Shown here piece by piece: positions 30,418 through 39,717 of a DNA stretch of 51,202 nt (position 1 is its first letter; the number at the start of each line of letters is the position of its first letter). The DNA lies in assembly GCA_015661825.1 (NCBI GenBank), contig DQVI01000032.1:1-51202 (forward strand), given 5' to 3'. The stretch comes from Novosphingobium capsulatum. GTDB lineage: Bacteria > Pseudomonadota > Alphaproteobacteria > Sphingomonadales > Sphingomonadaceae. The notes beneath the pieces are model-generated. The model had not been told where the DNA came from and did no database searches. It saw only the letters and a program-made list of their open reading frames with translations. Position numbers and translations under genes: made by a program.

Positions 30418-30963
30418 TCAGTGCTTAAGGCGGGCGGCCAGTTCGCTCGCGCGGGAGATTGCCAATTCGGCAGCATCGCGCGCGGCGTGGGTGGCCACTT
30501 CGGCCAGTTCGCCCGCGATCTTGCGGGCTTCGACCGAACGTTCGTGCAGGCGCGCTCCCGTGTCGTGGCTCAGGTCTTCGAGCTTGTGAATGCCTTCGCG
30601 GCCCGCGTCACCCGCCTTGTGGGCATAGCTGCTCGCCACGTCGGCGGCGAAGGCGGCGAGGGCCGTGGCCTTCTTGCCGAGGCCTGCGGCGGTTGCTGCC
30701 GCCGCGATGGGCGAAGCCTTGCGGCGGCGCATGGCGCGGCCACCCAGAATGGCGCCGCCCACCACGAGGCCAAGCGCAAGGCCACCGGCAAGGGCGGCCA
30801 TCGGATGCTGCTCGACAGCCTGACGGACATTGCCGCCCAGTTCGGCAGCCTTGGCGCGGGCCTTTTCGATGGGGGTGGGTTCGGCTGCGCGGGTGTCGCC
30901 GGTGGGCGAGGTCGGCACGATAGAGGTGGTCGGGCCAGTGGTCGGGGTTTCTTCGGTCACCAT
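30418..30963 (-). CDS. Small membrane-associated protein of unknown family
   Basis: A 181-residue protein with a Thr/Pro-rich N-terminus, a single hydrophobic segment at about 57-74 (ALAGGLALGLVVGGAILGG) followed by a basic MRRRK stop-transfer, and a long alanine-rich amphipathic helix region in the C-terminal half. ATG 30963 has GGAG about five bases upstream. It is the last gene in a four-gene minus-strand set (32382 to 30418), 25 bases after the previous stop. The architecture resembles inner-membrane-anchored helical proteins of the YqjD/ElaB kind, but I do not assign a family. Confidence 0.75.
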   Translation of the reverse strand: MVTEETPTTGPTTSIVPTSPTGDTRAAEPTPIEKARAKAAELGGNVRQAVEQHPMAALAGGLALGLVVGGAILGGRAMRRRKASPIAAAATAAGLGKKATALAAFAADVASSYAHKAGDAGREGIHKLEDLSHDTGARLHERSVEARKIAGELAEVATHAARDAAELAISRASELAARLKH

Positions 30964-30988
30964 GAATCTCCGGATGAGCTTTGTCGTG

Positions 30989-31288
30989 TCAACGCTTGGC
31001 GAAGGGGCGGCGTTCCCACAGCCAGCCTGCCGCGCGCAGGAGCGGGCGGCGCAGCGACCAACCGGCGAGCAGGGCGAGCGTCGTGCCCAGCGCGGGGGCA
31101 TTGTCGCGAACCATCGTGCCCGCGCCGTCGATGGCGTCGACCATCTTGTCGATCGCGCGTTCGCGCAGGCGCTGGGGGATCGGTCGGTCGGCCAGGTCCT
31201 GACGCAGGCTGCTCACTTCGTCACGCAGGCCTTGCCACGCGCGGGCCCGTTCGGCTTCGGCTTCGCGCAGGGTTTGCTCGATGCTCAT
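30989..31288 (-). CDS. Small helical protein, YqjK-like position
   Basis: A 99-residue protein rich in Arg, Glu and Ala with an N-terminal helix (SIEQTLREAEAERARAWQGL) and a hydrophobic segment near residues 68-80 (APALGTTLALLAG). The ATG at 31288 overlaps the stop of the upstream holin-like gene by the ATGA tetranucleotide, so translation is probably coupled. Position after a YqjE-like gene recalls the enterobacterial yqjD-yqjE-yqjK order; sequence similarity is not evident by eye. Confidence 0.7.
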   Translation of the reverse strand: MSIEQTLREAEAERARAWQGLRDEVSSLRQDLADRPIPQRLRERAIDKMVDAIDGAGTMVRDNAPALGTTLALLAGWSLRRPLLRAAGWLWERRPFAKR

Positions 31289-31719
31289 TGGCCAGAGTCC
31301 TTCCCGGTGGTGTCCAGATTGTCCTTGGTGGCATTGCGCTGGCCCAGCAGCAGGTCGCGTGCCTCGTTGAAGGCGTGGCGGGCGACCAGCAGGCTCAGCG
31401 CCGCCATCAGCGCCAGTGCCAGCCCGACAACGCCCAGCGCGCCCCACGGGGTGATCAGCGGGGCCAGCGCGAGCAGCAGGCCGACCACCAGCGCGATTGC
31501 CAGCAGGGCGCCGAACACGGCGCCCAGAACGAGGCCGATGGCCACGCGCTTGCCACGGCTGGCGAGGATGCCCGCGCGTGCCTTTTGCAGGGCGATCTCG
31601 GCGGAGAAGACCTCTTCGCCATGGCTGACGATCGCGCGGATGCGGTCTGCCAGCGAGGCGGGGGCTTCCTGCGTGTCCGGTTGCCGGGGCTGTGCCTCGG
31701 GTTCAGTGGCCTGGGTCAT
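31285..31719 (-). CDS. Phage-holin-family/YqjE-like membrane protein
   Basis: A 144-residue integral membrane protein. After a polar N-terminus it has ADRIRAIVSHGEEVFSAEIALQKAR, an amphipathic segment typical of the putative actinobacteriophage holin (PF07332-type)/YqjE family, then two long hydrophobic helices at about 58-80 and 88-112, and a polar tail. The holin name is a family label; nothing here suggests lysis. Its stop overlaps the next start by ATGA. In Escherichia coli YqjE pairs with the ribosome-associated membrane protein YqjD, and a YqjD-like protein is encoded just upstream here too. Confidence 0.8.
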   Translation of the reverse strand: MTQATEPEAQPRQPDTQEAPASLADRIRAIVSHGEEVFSAEIALQKARAGILASRGKRVAIGLVLGAVFGALLAIALVVGLLLALAPLITPWGALGVVGLALALMAALSLLVARHAFNEARDLLLGQRNATKDNLDTTGKDSGQ

Positions 31720-31767
31720 GCGCGGGCAACCCCCGCGAGTGTGGTCTTTTGCATTGCAATCATGGCC

Positions 31768-32382
31768 TCAGGCATTCTTGTCGGCTTCCGCTTCGGGCGC
31801 TGTGGACTCAGTCGCTGAGGACTGGGACGCTTCGGCCTGTGCGGTTTCAGTTTGCGGCTTGCTGCGGAACATCCGGGCGACGAGGAAGCCGGCGACAGCG
31901 GCCACGCCCAGCGCGGCGACGGGCCGTGCGCGGACCAGATCCTTGATATCCTCGCCCAGCTCGGCAAAGTCCTTGGAGGCGAGCTTGTCGGCGCTTTCCT
32001 CGGCCGAGCGGGCCGCCGTGCGGGCGATGTCGCCGTACTTCACGCCGAACTTCTGGTCGAGCGTCTCGGTCACGCCCGCCAGGGCCTGGCCGACATAGGC
32101 GAGCGCGTCGCTGGCATAGGCCTTGCCCTCGTGGGCGAAGTGGGCGCCCTTGTCGATGGCAACATCCTTGACCTCGATGGCGATGGCCTTGGCTTCCTCG
32201 GTCCAGTCGATGGCGGTGTCGGCGGCCTTGTCCACGATGCCGCCCACCATCTCGCGGGCCTTGCCACATGCGGTGGCGGGGGCGGGAGCGGGAGTCGGGG
32301 CCGGGGTCAGGGCAGTGCCAGGGCCACTTCCGGTCACGGCGCCTGTTGTGGCGAGCGCGTTTTCAGGTTCGGAGTCGGCCAT
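31768..32382 (-). CDS. YqjD/ElaB (DUF883)-like membrane-anchored protein
   Basis: A 204-residue protein with a Pro/Ala-rich N-terminus, a long charged helical middle (KAADTAIDWTEEAKAIAIEVKD) and a membrane anchor at about 155-175 (ARPVAALGVAAVAGFLVARMF), close in pattern to the C-terminal anchor of YqjD/ElaB proteins, then an acidic Ser/Thr/Glu-rich tail. ATG 32382 has AAAGGA about eight bases upstream; an in-frame start at 32523 adds a stretch with no such features. It leads a four-gene minus-strand unit. YqjD binds ribosomes at the membrane in stationary phase in E. coli; whether this relative does is unknown. Confidence 0.75.
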   Translation of the reverse strand: MADSEPENALATTGAVTGSGPGTALTPAPTPAPAPATACGKAREMVGGIVDKAADTAIDWTEEAKAIAIEVKDVAIDKGAHFAHEGKAYASDALAYVGQALAGVTETLDQKFGVKYGDIARTAARSAEESADKLASKDFAELGEDIKDLVRARPVAALGVAAVAGFLVARMFRSKPQTETAQAEASQSSATESTAPEAEADKNA

Positions 32383-33981
<1,599 letters not shown>

Positions 33982-34001
33982 TCTTCAGGATCAAGGACGC
34001 A

Positions 34002-34035
34002 AAAAAGGCCGGGTGGGAAACCACCCGGCCTTTTT
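34002..34035. terminator. Bidirectional terminator between eno and ribH
   Basis: A perfect 15-base stem (34002-34016 and 34021-34035) with a GAAA loop carries A5/T5 at its ends and a GGCCGGGTGG core. It ends eno and the converging ribB-ribH unit. Confidence 0.95.
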
Positions 34036-34058
34036 CATGCGCTTGCAGGCTGGGGTGC

Positions 34059-34478
34059 TCAGCCGAACTTCTGCTTGAGGTCGTAGAGTGCGACAGCCGC
34101 CTTGGCCGCTTCGCCGCCCTTGTCCTTCTGGGCCGGGTCGGCGCGGACGAGGGCCTGTTCTTCGTTCTCGACCGTCAGGATGCCGTTGCCGATGGCGATG
34201 CCGTCCATCGTCAGTGCCATGATCCCGCGCGCGCTTTCGCCCGCGACGATCTCGAAGTGGTAGGTTTCGCCCCGGATCACCACGCCGATGGCGACATAGC
34301 CGTCATAGTCGCCGCTGCCTTCGGCAAGCGCGATGGCGGCGGGGATTTCGAGCGCGCCGGGCACGGTGATGACTTCGGCCTTGTGGCCGGCAGCCTTGAG
34401 CGCGGCGCGCGCACCGGCCACCAGCTTGTCGTTGAGGTGGTCGTAGAAGCGGGCTTCGACGATGAGGAACTTGGCCAA
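34059..34478 (-). CDS. ribH: 6,7-dimethyl-8-ribityllumazine synthase
   Basis: Penultimate enzyme of riboflavin synthesis. The 139-residue protein reads (L)[19 protein letters not shown], then [36 protein letters not shown] (the active-site loop) and [13 protein letters not shown]. The start is TTG at 34478 with a strong GGAG site eight bases upstream. That ribosome site includes the ribB stop (GGAGTAA), so the two genes are translationally linked. A longer continuous reading to 35642 is the wrong frame of ribB and is not part of this protein. Confidence 0.95.
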   Translation of the reverse strand: MAKFLIVEARFYDHLNDKLVAGARAALKAAGHKAEVITVPGALEIPAAIALAEGSGDYDGYVAIGVVIRGETYHFEIVAGESARGIMALTMDGIAIGNGILTVENEEQALVRADPAQKDKGGEAAKAAVALYDLKQKFG

Positions 34479-34483
34479 GAGAC

Positions 34484-35749
34484 TTACTCCGCAGGAATCG
34501 GGCGTTCGCCCGCGATGGTCAGCCCATAGCCTTCGATCGCGACAAGCGTACGGTGGGAATTGGTGAGCAGGATCATGTCCTGGATGCCGAGGTCGGCGAG
34601 GATCTGGGCGCCGATGCCATAGACGCGCAAGTCCATGTCTTCCTTGGGCGCGCCGCCGCGCAGGGGGTCGCTGTCGGCGCTGGGGAAAAGCAGCACGATC
34701 ACGCCTGCGCCCTCGCGGCCGATCTCGTCCATCGCGCGCTGGAGCGTGCGCTTGCGCGCGCCGGGGCGGCCGAGCAGGTCGTCGAGCGCCGAGAACGAAT
34801 GGACACGGGTGAGCGTGGGCTTGCCCGCTTCGACCTGTCCCTTTTGCAGGACGAGGCTTTCGGTGCCGTCGACCTTGTTGCGATAGGTCAGCACGCGCCA
34901 GTCGCCGCCATAGTCCGAGGTGAACGGCACGTCGGCAATGCGCTCGACAAGGTGGTCGTGGCGGCGGCGATAGGCGATCAGGTCGCGGATCGTACCGATC
35001 TTGAGGCCGTGGCGGCGGGCGAAGGGGACGAGGTCGTCCATGCGGGCCATCGTGCCGTCGTCCTTCATGATCTCGCAGATCACGCCCGACGGGTTGAGCC
35101 CGGCCAGCCGCGCGATGTCGACCGCCGCTTCGGTATGGCCGGTGCGCACGAGAACGCCGCCGTCGCGCGCGATCAGCGGGAAGATGTGGCCGGGGGTGAC
35201 GATGTCGGCCTTGGTCTTGGACGGATCGATGGCGACGGTCACGGTGCGGGCGCGGTCGTGCGCGGAAATGCCGGTGGTGACGCCCTCGCGGGCCTCGATC
35301 GAGGTGGTGAAGGCGGTTTCGTGGCGGGTGCCGTTGTGGCGGCTCATCAGTTCGAGGCCGAGTTCCTCGACGCGGGTGCGGGTGAGCGTCAGGCAGATCA
35401 GGCCGCGCCCGTGGGTGGCCATGAAGTTGATCGCATCGGGCGTGGCCATCTGCGCGGGGATGATGAGGTCGCCCTCGTTCTCGCGGTCCTCGTCGTCGAC
35501 GAGGATGAACATGCGCCCGTTGCGGGCTTCCTCGATGATTTCCTCGATGGTGGCGATGGCGGGGCCTTCGTCGCCTTCGGAGAGCACGCGTTCGAGCTTG
35601 GCGAGGGTGTCGGCGGTGGGGTTCCAGCCGGGCGAGGTGCATTCGCGCAAGGTGTTGGCGTGGAGGCCGGCGGCGCGGGCGAGCCCGGCGCGCGACATGC
35701 CGCCCTCGACGACGAGCTTGCGGACGCGTTCGATGAGGTCAGTGGACAT
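34484..35749 (-). CDS. ribB: 3,4-dihydroxy-2-butanone-4-phosphate synthase with N-terminal helix-turn-helix and C-terminal degenerate RibA-like domain
   Basis: Makes the four-carbon precursor of riboflavin from ribulose 5-phosphate. From ATG 35749 (421 residues) three parts are visible. Residues 1-58 look like an XRE-type helix-turn-helix ([19 protein letters not shown], then [14 protein letters not shown]). Residues about 65-265 are RibB, with [39 protein letters not shown] and [19 protein letters not shown]. Residues 266-421 align in position with GTP cyclohydrolase II but lack its zinc-binding Cys motif, so this part is probably not an active RibA, as in other alphaproteobacteria. ATG 35758 is an alternative start; neither has a good ribosome site. 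Two near-identical palindromes lie immediately upstream. Confidence 0.93.
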   Translation of the reverse strand: MSTDLIERVRKLVVEGGMSRAGLARAAGLHANTLRECTSPGWNPTADTLAKLERVLSEGDEGPAIATIEEIIEEARNGRMFILVDDEDRENEGDLIIPAQMATPDAINFMATHGRGLICLTLTRTRVEELGLELMSRHNGTRHETAFTTSIEAREGVTTGISAHDRARTVTVAIDPSKTKADIVTPGHIFPLIARDGGVLVRTGHTEAAVDIARLAGLNPSGVICEIMKDDGTMARMDDLVPFARRHGLKIGTIRDLIAYRRRHDHLVERIADVPFTSDYGGDWRVLTYRNKVDGTESLVLQKGQVEAGKPTLTRVHSFSALDDLLGRPGARKRTLQRAMDEIGREGAGVIVLLFPSADSDPLRGGAPKEDMDLRVYGIGAQILADLGIQDMILLTNSHRTLVAIEGYGLTIAGERPIPAE

Positions 35750-35761
35750 GGACGCCATTTG

Positions 35762-35777
35762 TCACATCGCAATGTGA
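35762..35777. promoter_or_regulatory. Palindromic operator candidate 1, next to the ribB start
   Basis: TCACATCGCAATGTGA is a perfect 6-4-6 inverted repeat (TCACAT/ATGTGA). It is 4 or 13 bases upstream of the two possible ribB starts, where a bound protein would block initiation. It repeats exactly 31 bases further upstream with three changes in 19 bases. Confidence 0.65.
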
Positions 35778-35792
35778 TGCGCAAGCAGGATG

Positions 35793-35808
35793 TCACACCA
35801 CTATGTGA
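35793..35808. promoter_or_regulatory. Palindromic operator candidate 2, upstream of ribB
   Basis: TCACACCACTATGTGA has the same TCACA-N6-TGTGA pattern as the element at 35762-35777. The start-to-start distance is 31 bp, close to three helical turns, so dimers would face the same side of DNA. Together the two occupy most of the 83-base gap between ribB and the di-heme protein gene. Confidence 0.6.
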
Positions 35809-35832
35809 TTTTCATCGAAACATGAGGATTTG

Positions 35833-36777
35833 TCATAGCGGCTGCCCACAGGCCGTGGCGGGCATGGCCAGATCGGCGCGGGTCATCAGCGTCGGATCGG
35901 TCATTGCGTCCAGATAGGCGATCAGCGGCGCGGTGGCGCCGGGCGCGAGACCAAGGTGGTGGCGGGCAATCGCGCTTGCAAGGCTCGGCGCGCTGCCATC
36001 GTGCCACCAGGGGCCGGTAAGGGCGACATTGCGCAGCGAGGGGGTGCGCAGGGCGCCCCGGTCGGCCTCGCGTCCGGTGGCGTCCATCAGCCCGCGTTCG
36101 GCCTGATCGGGCGTCAGGTCGATGCGATGATAGGCAAAGTCGGTGAAGTCCGGCCCGGCGTGACAGGCCGCGCAGTGGCGCGCGAACAGGGCCTTGCCCG
36201 CCTTCGCGGCAGGGGGCAGGGGCCCCTGATCCACGGGCGCGCGGGTTGCGGTGATCGTGCGTTCGAACGCGGCGAGGGCGAGGGCGACGGTGCCCGTGTC
36301 GATCCGGCCTTGCTGCGCGGGAAAGGCGTGCGCGAACATGGCCTTGTAGCAGGCCTGTCCGCCCAGGCGCCGCGCAAATTCGCCCGCCCGGTCTTTCATC
36401 CCCATTTCCACCGGATGGGTGCCGAACAACGGCGTTTCGACCTGCCGTTCGAGCGTGGTCATCGCCGGATCGGCCATGGTCAGGCGGGCAAAGCGCCCGA
36501 CATTGGCGAGGCCGGGCACATTGCGCAGGCCGGGTTCGTCCGTCACGCCCGGATGGGTGGCATTGCCATCGGCAAAGGCGTGGCGCTGTTCATGGCAGGT
36601 GGCGCAGGCCATCGTGCCATTGGCCGAGAGATCGGCGTCGTAGAACAGCCGCCGCCCCAGTTCGACGCGCGCGGCCACAAGAGAATGGGGGGCGGGAACC
36701 GGCGTTCCCTGCCCGCCACGGGGCGCGAGCACGAGGGCGCCTGCCAGTGCGGCGAGCGAGAATGAAACGAGGCGCAT
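35833..36777 (-). CDS. Exported di-heme cytochrome c peroxidase/MauG-like protein
   Basis: A 314-residue periplasmic protein with a signal peptide (residues about 1-24) and two heme c sites, CATCH at 58-62 and CAACH at 202-206. The peroxidase-fold landmarks are GRRLFYDADLSANGTMACATCH, RNVPGLANV, and near the end RTPSLRNVALTGPWWHDGS, where a conserved His pairs with the late heme in CcpA/MauG enzymes. It resembles the compact MauG/MbnH-type group more than classical peroxidases. ATG 36777 lies six bases after the stop of the small secreted protein gene, so the two are cotranscribed. Possible roles are peroxide reduction or oxidative modification of its partner; neither is shown. Confidence 0.88.
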   Translation of the reverse strand: MRLVSFSLAALAGALVLAPRGGQGTPVPAPHSLVAARVELGRRLFYDADLSANGTMACATCHEQRHAFADGNATHPGVTDEPGLRNVPGLANVGRFARLTMADPAMTTLERQVETPLFGTHPVEMGMKDRAGEFARRLGGQACYKAMFAHAFPAQQGRIDTGTVALALAAFERTITATRAPVDQGPLPPAAKAGKALFARHCAACHAGPDFTDFAYHRIDLTPDQAERGLMDATGREADRGALRTPSLRNVALTGPWWHDGSAPSLASAIARHHLGLAPGATAPLIAYLDAMTDPTLMTRADLAMPATACGQPL

Positions 36778-36783
36778 GGAAAG

Positions 36784-37350
36784 TCAGTCCTGCGGCACGA
36801 CCAGCACGGTGACCTCGGGCGTGCCATTGGCGGCGACTTGCAGGACATAATCGCCCGCATCGAGCGCGAAATCGACGATCTTGCGAATGCCGGTGCAGGC
36901 CGGGCCATGGCCATGGGCCGCCGAGACCAGCGGCTTGCCCGCCCGCAGCAGGTCGATCCACGCGCCCGAGCCGAGCGCCACGCGATAGGTGCCCGCCTTG
37001 GCGACCTGAAGGCGGACCATGCCGCCAAAGCTGACCGTCCCGCCCGGCTTTTCGGGGCGGAGCAGGTAATGCACGTCGGGCGTGGGGCGCAGGGCCAGCT
37101 TTTCGGCCTCACCCGGCGCGAGCGAGGCCATGGCGAGGCCGGGTTCGTCGGTGGCGGCCTCCATCGCGGTGGCATTGCTCCACGCGGCGAAGGCGGGCGG
37201 CGGGGCGGCCGGTTCAGCCGCGCAGGCTGGCGCCGGGGCAGGCATGGTGGCGGGCATGTCCTGCGCCATGGCCAGGCCGGCCCATGGCGCCAATAACGTG
37301 GCCAGCGCCGAGGCGGACAGGCGGAGAAGGGCATGGCTGGGGGGATGCAT
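36784..37350 (-). CDS. Small secreted protein with HGHGPxC motif, partner of the di-heme protein
   Basis: A 188-residue exported protein. ATG 37350 has AAGGA about seven bases upstream and begins a signal peptide ending near AMAQ (residue 30). The mature part starts Pro/Ala-rich, then forms a small beta-type domain with VSFGGMVRLQVAKAGTYRVAL and the striking stretch His146-Gly-His148-Gly-Pro-Ala-Cys152 followed by TGIRKIVDFALDAGDYVLQV. That His-x-His and Cys set could bind a metal or heme. From memory, homologues in databases may carry the label homogentisate 1,2-dioxygenase; size, secretion and motifs do not support that enzyme. Operon with the di-heme protein, divergent from a TonB receptor. 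Confidence 0.75.
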   Translation of the reverse strand: MHPPSHALLRLSASALATLLAPWAGLAMAQDMPATMPAPAPACAAEPAAPPPAFAAWSNATAMEAATDEPGLAMASLAPGEAEKLALRPTPDVHYLLRPEKPGGTVSFGGMVRLQVAKAGTYRVALGSGAWIDLLRAGKPLVSAAHGHGPACTGIRKIVDFALDAGDYVLQVAANGTPEVTVLVVPQD

Positions 37351-37383
37351 GATGGTCCTTCGGTTTACTGTGTTTCTTGGAAT

Positions 37384-37398
37384 ATAGCAGATTGCTAT
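37384..37398. promoter_or_regulatory. Perfect palindrome in the divergent TonB receptor/di-heme operon promoter region
   Basis: ATAGCA-GAT-TGCTAT is a perfect 6-3-6 inverted repeat in the 105-base gap between the two divergent starts. A further copy of its outer half, ATATAGCA, occurs at 37409-37416. The whole patch is AT-rich against a GC-rich background. One regulator could control both transcripts from here. I do not recognise the motif as Fur, Irr or RirA. Confidence 0.6.
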
Positions 37399-37455
37399 GC
37401 ATTACGGGATATAGCATGTGCTTGCGCCGAATGACCATAACATGAGGGGGCTTTC

Positions 37456-39573
37456 ATGAAATTCGCGTCTCTGGCGATCTGCGCCAGCCTCGCCATGCCG
37501 GGTATCGTTCAGGCGCGCGCCGACATGGCGCCGGATACCGGGTCGGATGTTGCGTCGGCGGCTGGGGCCAATGATGCCGTCTCGGCGGCGACCGACGGAA
37601 AGGCTTTCGCGCTGGGCCAGATCGTGGTGACCGCGACCGCGCCGCAAGGGCCACAGATCGGCAGCGAGACCCTGACCGCGGCGGCCATGCGCGCCTTTGC
37701 CCGCGTCACGCTCGACGATGCGGTCAACCTCCTGCCCGGTGTGACCGGAGGCAACAGCGGGGGCACGCGCAACGAACGGCTGATCTTCGTGCGCGGGTTC
37801 GACCGCTTTCAGGTGCCGCTCTCGATCGACGGCATCCGCGTCTACCTGCCCGCCGACAACCGGCTCGACTTCGGGCGCTTCCTGACGACTGACATTGCGC
37901 AAGTGCAGGTGGCCAAGGGCTATGCCTCGGTGCTCAACGGACCGGGCGCGATGGGCGGGGCGATCAATCTGGTCACCTCGCGTCCGACCCGCGCCTTCGA
38001 GGGGGAGGCTGGTGGCCAGCTCAACCTTGGCCACGAGGGCGAATATGGCGGCTATTCGGTCTATGCCCGGCTGGGGACGGCGCACGAGAAATGGTATGCG
38101 CAAGCCTCCATCGCGCGCAATTTCACCGATCACTGGGATCTGGCGGGCAGCTATCGTGCCGTCGCCGGATCGCCCCAGCCCGAAGGGCACCGTGCCTTTT
38201 CGCGCAGCGGCGACTGGCGCGTGAACGCCAAGATCGGCTTCACCCCCAATGCGACCGACGAATACAGCATCAACTACACCCGTCAGGAAGGTGACAAGAA
38301 CGCGCCGCTGCCGGTCACCAGTCTGGCGTCGAGCCAGCGCTACTGGACCTGGCCCTACTGGAACATCGACAGCCTCTATTTTCTCTCGACCACGGCGCTG
38401 GGCGACAAGGCGACCTTCAAGACCCGTGCCTATCTCAACTCGTTCGACAACCTGCTCTCGTCGTGGGACGGCATCACCCAGACCACGCAGACGCGCGGCT
38501 ATGCGTTCAACAGCTATTATGCCGACAAGGCCTGGGGCGGATCGGGCGAACTCGACGTGGCGCTGACCCCGGCAGACAAGCTGAGCCTTGCCCTGTTCTA
38601 TCGCCGCGACCGGCATATCGAATGGCAGCAGGGCTTCCCTTCGGGCGCGACCGAGCCGCAGCAGGTGACGAGCGAGGACACCTGGAGCCTCGCGCTCGAA
38701 AACCATCTGTCGATCACCCCTGCGGTCGAACTGACGCTGGGCGGCAGCTACGACTGGCGCAATCTGATCAAGGCGCAGGACTATGCCAATGGCGCGCTGA
38801 TCAACTATCCGCTGCGTAACGATGGCGCGCTCAACGGGCAGGCGCAGCTGGTCTGGACGGTTGACCGGGCCACGCGGGTCCATGGCAGCGTGTCCTCGCG
38901 CGTGCGCTTTCCCACGCTGTTCGAGCGTTTCAGCACCCAGTTCGGCACGGCGGCCTCGAACCCCACGCTCAAGGCCGAGCGGGCGACCAATGTCGATCTG
39001 GGCGCAAGCCACGATTTTGGCGGGGTCAATGTCGAGGGCGCGGCGTTCTACAGCCATGTCGCCAATGCCATCGTCGCCGTGCAGCCCGAGGGCTTCACCG
39101 GCACCACCATGCAGCGCCAGAATCTGGGCGATGGCGATTACTACGGGCTCGAACTCAATGTCTCGGCGAAGCTTCTGCCCTCGCTCGAACTGGGCGGCAA
39201 CTACACCTGGACCCACCGCGATTTCACGATCACGGCTGCCGAGGCGACGACGCGGGTGCCCAATTTCATGCTGACCGGCGTGCCCGGGCACAAGGGCTTT
39301 GCCTATCTGCGCTGGACTCCGCTGGCCGGGCTCGACGTGATGCCCAACATCGCGGTCGCGTCGAGCCAGTGGTCGCCGCTGGTCACCTCGCAAAATACCT
39401 ATGTGCGCACCGGGTCCTACGTTCTGGGAAATATTTCAGTAGATTACGCTGTGCGCAAGGGTTTGCAGCTCGGTTTGGGGGTGCGCAACCTGTTTGACGA
39501 CAATTATTCGCTCGCGGATGGCTATCCCGAGCCCGGACGCAGCTTCTTTTTGAAGGGACGTGTTTCGTTCTGA
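37456..39573 (+). CDS. TonB-dependent outer-membrane receptor
   Basis: A 705-residue outer-membrane barrel. ATG 37456 has GAGGGG about nine bases upstream and begins a signal peptide ending near VQARA. A TonB-box-like QIVVTATA precedes the plug (LDDAVNLLPGVTGGNS, RNERLIFVRGFDRFQVPLSIDGIRVYLP with key run FVRGFDRFQVPLSIDG, and YASVLNGPGAMGGAINLVT). The barrel ends in FFLKGRVSF with the expected C-terminal Phe. It is divergent from the di-heme operon, with a shared palindromic operator, and followed by a flavin reductase gene. Iron, copper or an organic complex are candidate substrates; none is proven. Confidence 0.93.
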   Translation: MKFASLAICASLAMPGIVQARADMAPDTGSDVASAAGANDAVSAATDGKAFALGQIVVTATAPQGPQIGSETLTAAAMRAFARVTLDDAVNLLPGVTGGNSGGTRNERLIFVRGFDRFQVPLSIDGIRVYLPADNRLDFGRFLTTDIAQVQVAKGYASVLNGPGAMGGAINLVTSRPTRAFEGEAGGQLNLGHEGEYGGYSVYARLGTAHEKWYAQASIARNFTDHWDLAGSYRAVAGSPQPEGHRAFSRSGDWRVNAKIGFTPNATDEYSINYTRQEGDKNAPLPVTSLASSQRYWTWPYWNIDSLYFLSTTALGDKATFKTRAYLNSFDNLLSSWDGITQTTQTRGYAFNSYYADKAWGGSGELDVALTPADKLSLALFYRRDRHIEWQQGFPSGATEPQQVTSEDTWSLALENHLSITPAVELTLGGSYDWRNLIKAQDYANGALINYPLRNDGALNGQAQLVWTVDRATRVHGSVSSRVRFPTLFERFSTQFGTAASNPTLKAERATNVDLGASHDFGGVNVEGAAFYSHVANAIVAVQPEGFTGTTMQRQNLGDGDYYGLELNVSAKLLPSLELGGNYTWTHRDFTITAAEATTRVPNFMLTGVPGHKGFAYLRWTPLAGLDVMPNIAVASSQWSPLVTSQNTYVRTGSYVLGNISVDYAVRKGLQLGLGVRNLFDDNYSLADGYPEPGRSFFLKGRVSF

Positions 39574-39717
39574 AGACAGGAGAGGCTGTGCAACATCTTG
39601 CACGCCCTTGTCTTTTCGTTCCCCGTGCCTAGCTCTTGCCCGGCAGGTGGCGCAACGGCGCGCCTTCTGTCGGGCCAGAGTTGTTGGCAACGCAGGGGCG
39701 ATGGAGGCTTTTGGTCC

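Noticed and set aside
31285..31719. Prophage remnant suggested by the holin-family protein
   Set aside because: No endolysin, integrase, capsid or tail genes are nearby, and the family includes the chromosomal YqjE protein.
34059..35642. A single frame that would fuse ribH to a 390-residue upstream segment
   Set aside because: The upstream part is the wrong frame of ribB and is Arg/Pro/His-rich. RibH has its own TTG start and strong ribosome site at 34478.
35759..35832. An FMN riboswitch or CRP site upstream of ribB
   Set aside because: The gap is too short for an FMN riboswitch and lacks its conserved helices. The palindromes are TCACA-N6-TGTGA, the reverse half-site order of the CRP site.
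36784..37350. Homogentisate 1,2-dioxygenase
   Set aside because: The protein is about 188 residues, secreted and lacks the dioxygenase fold and iron ligands; the real enzyme is over 400 residues and cytosolic.
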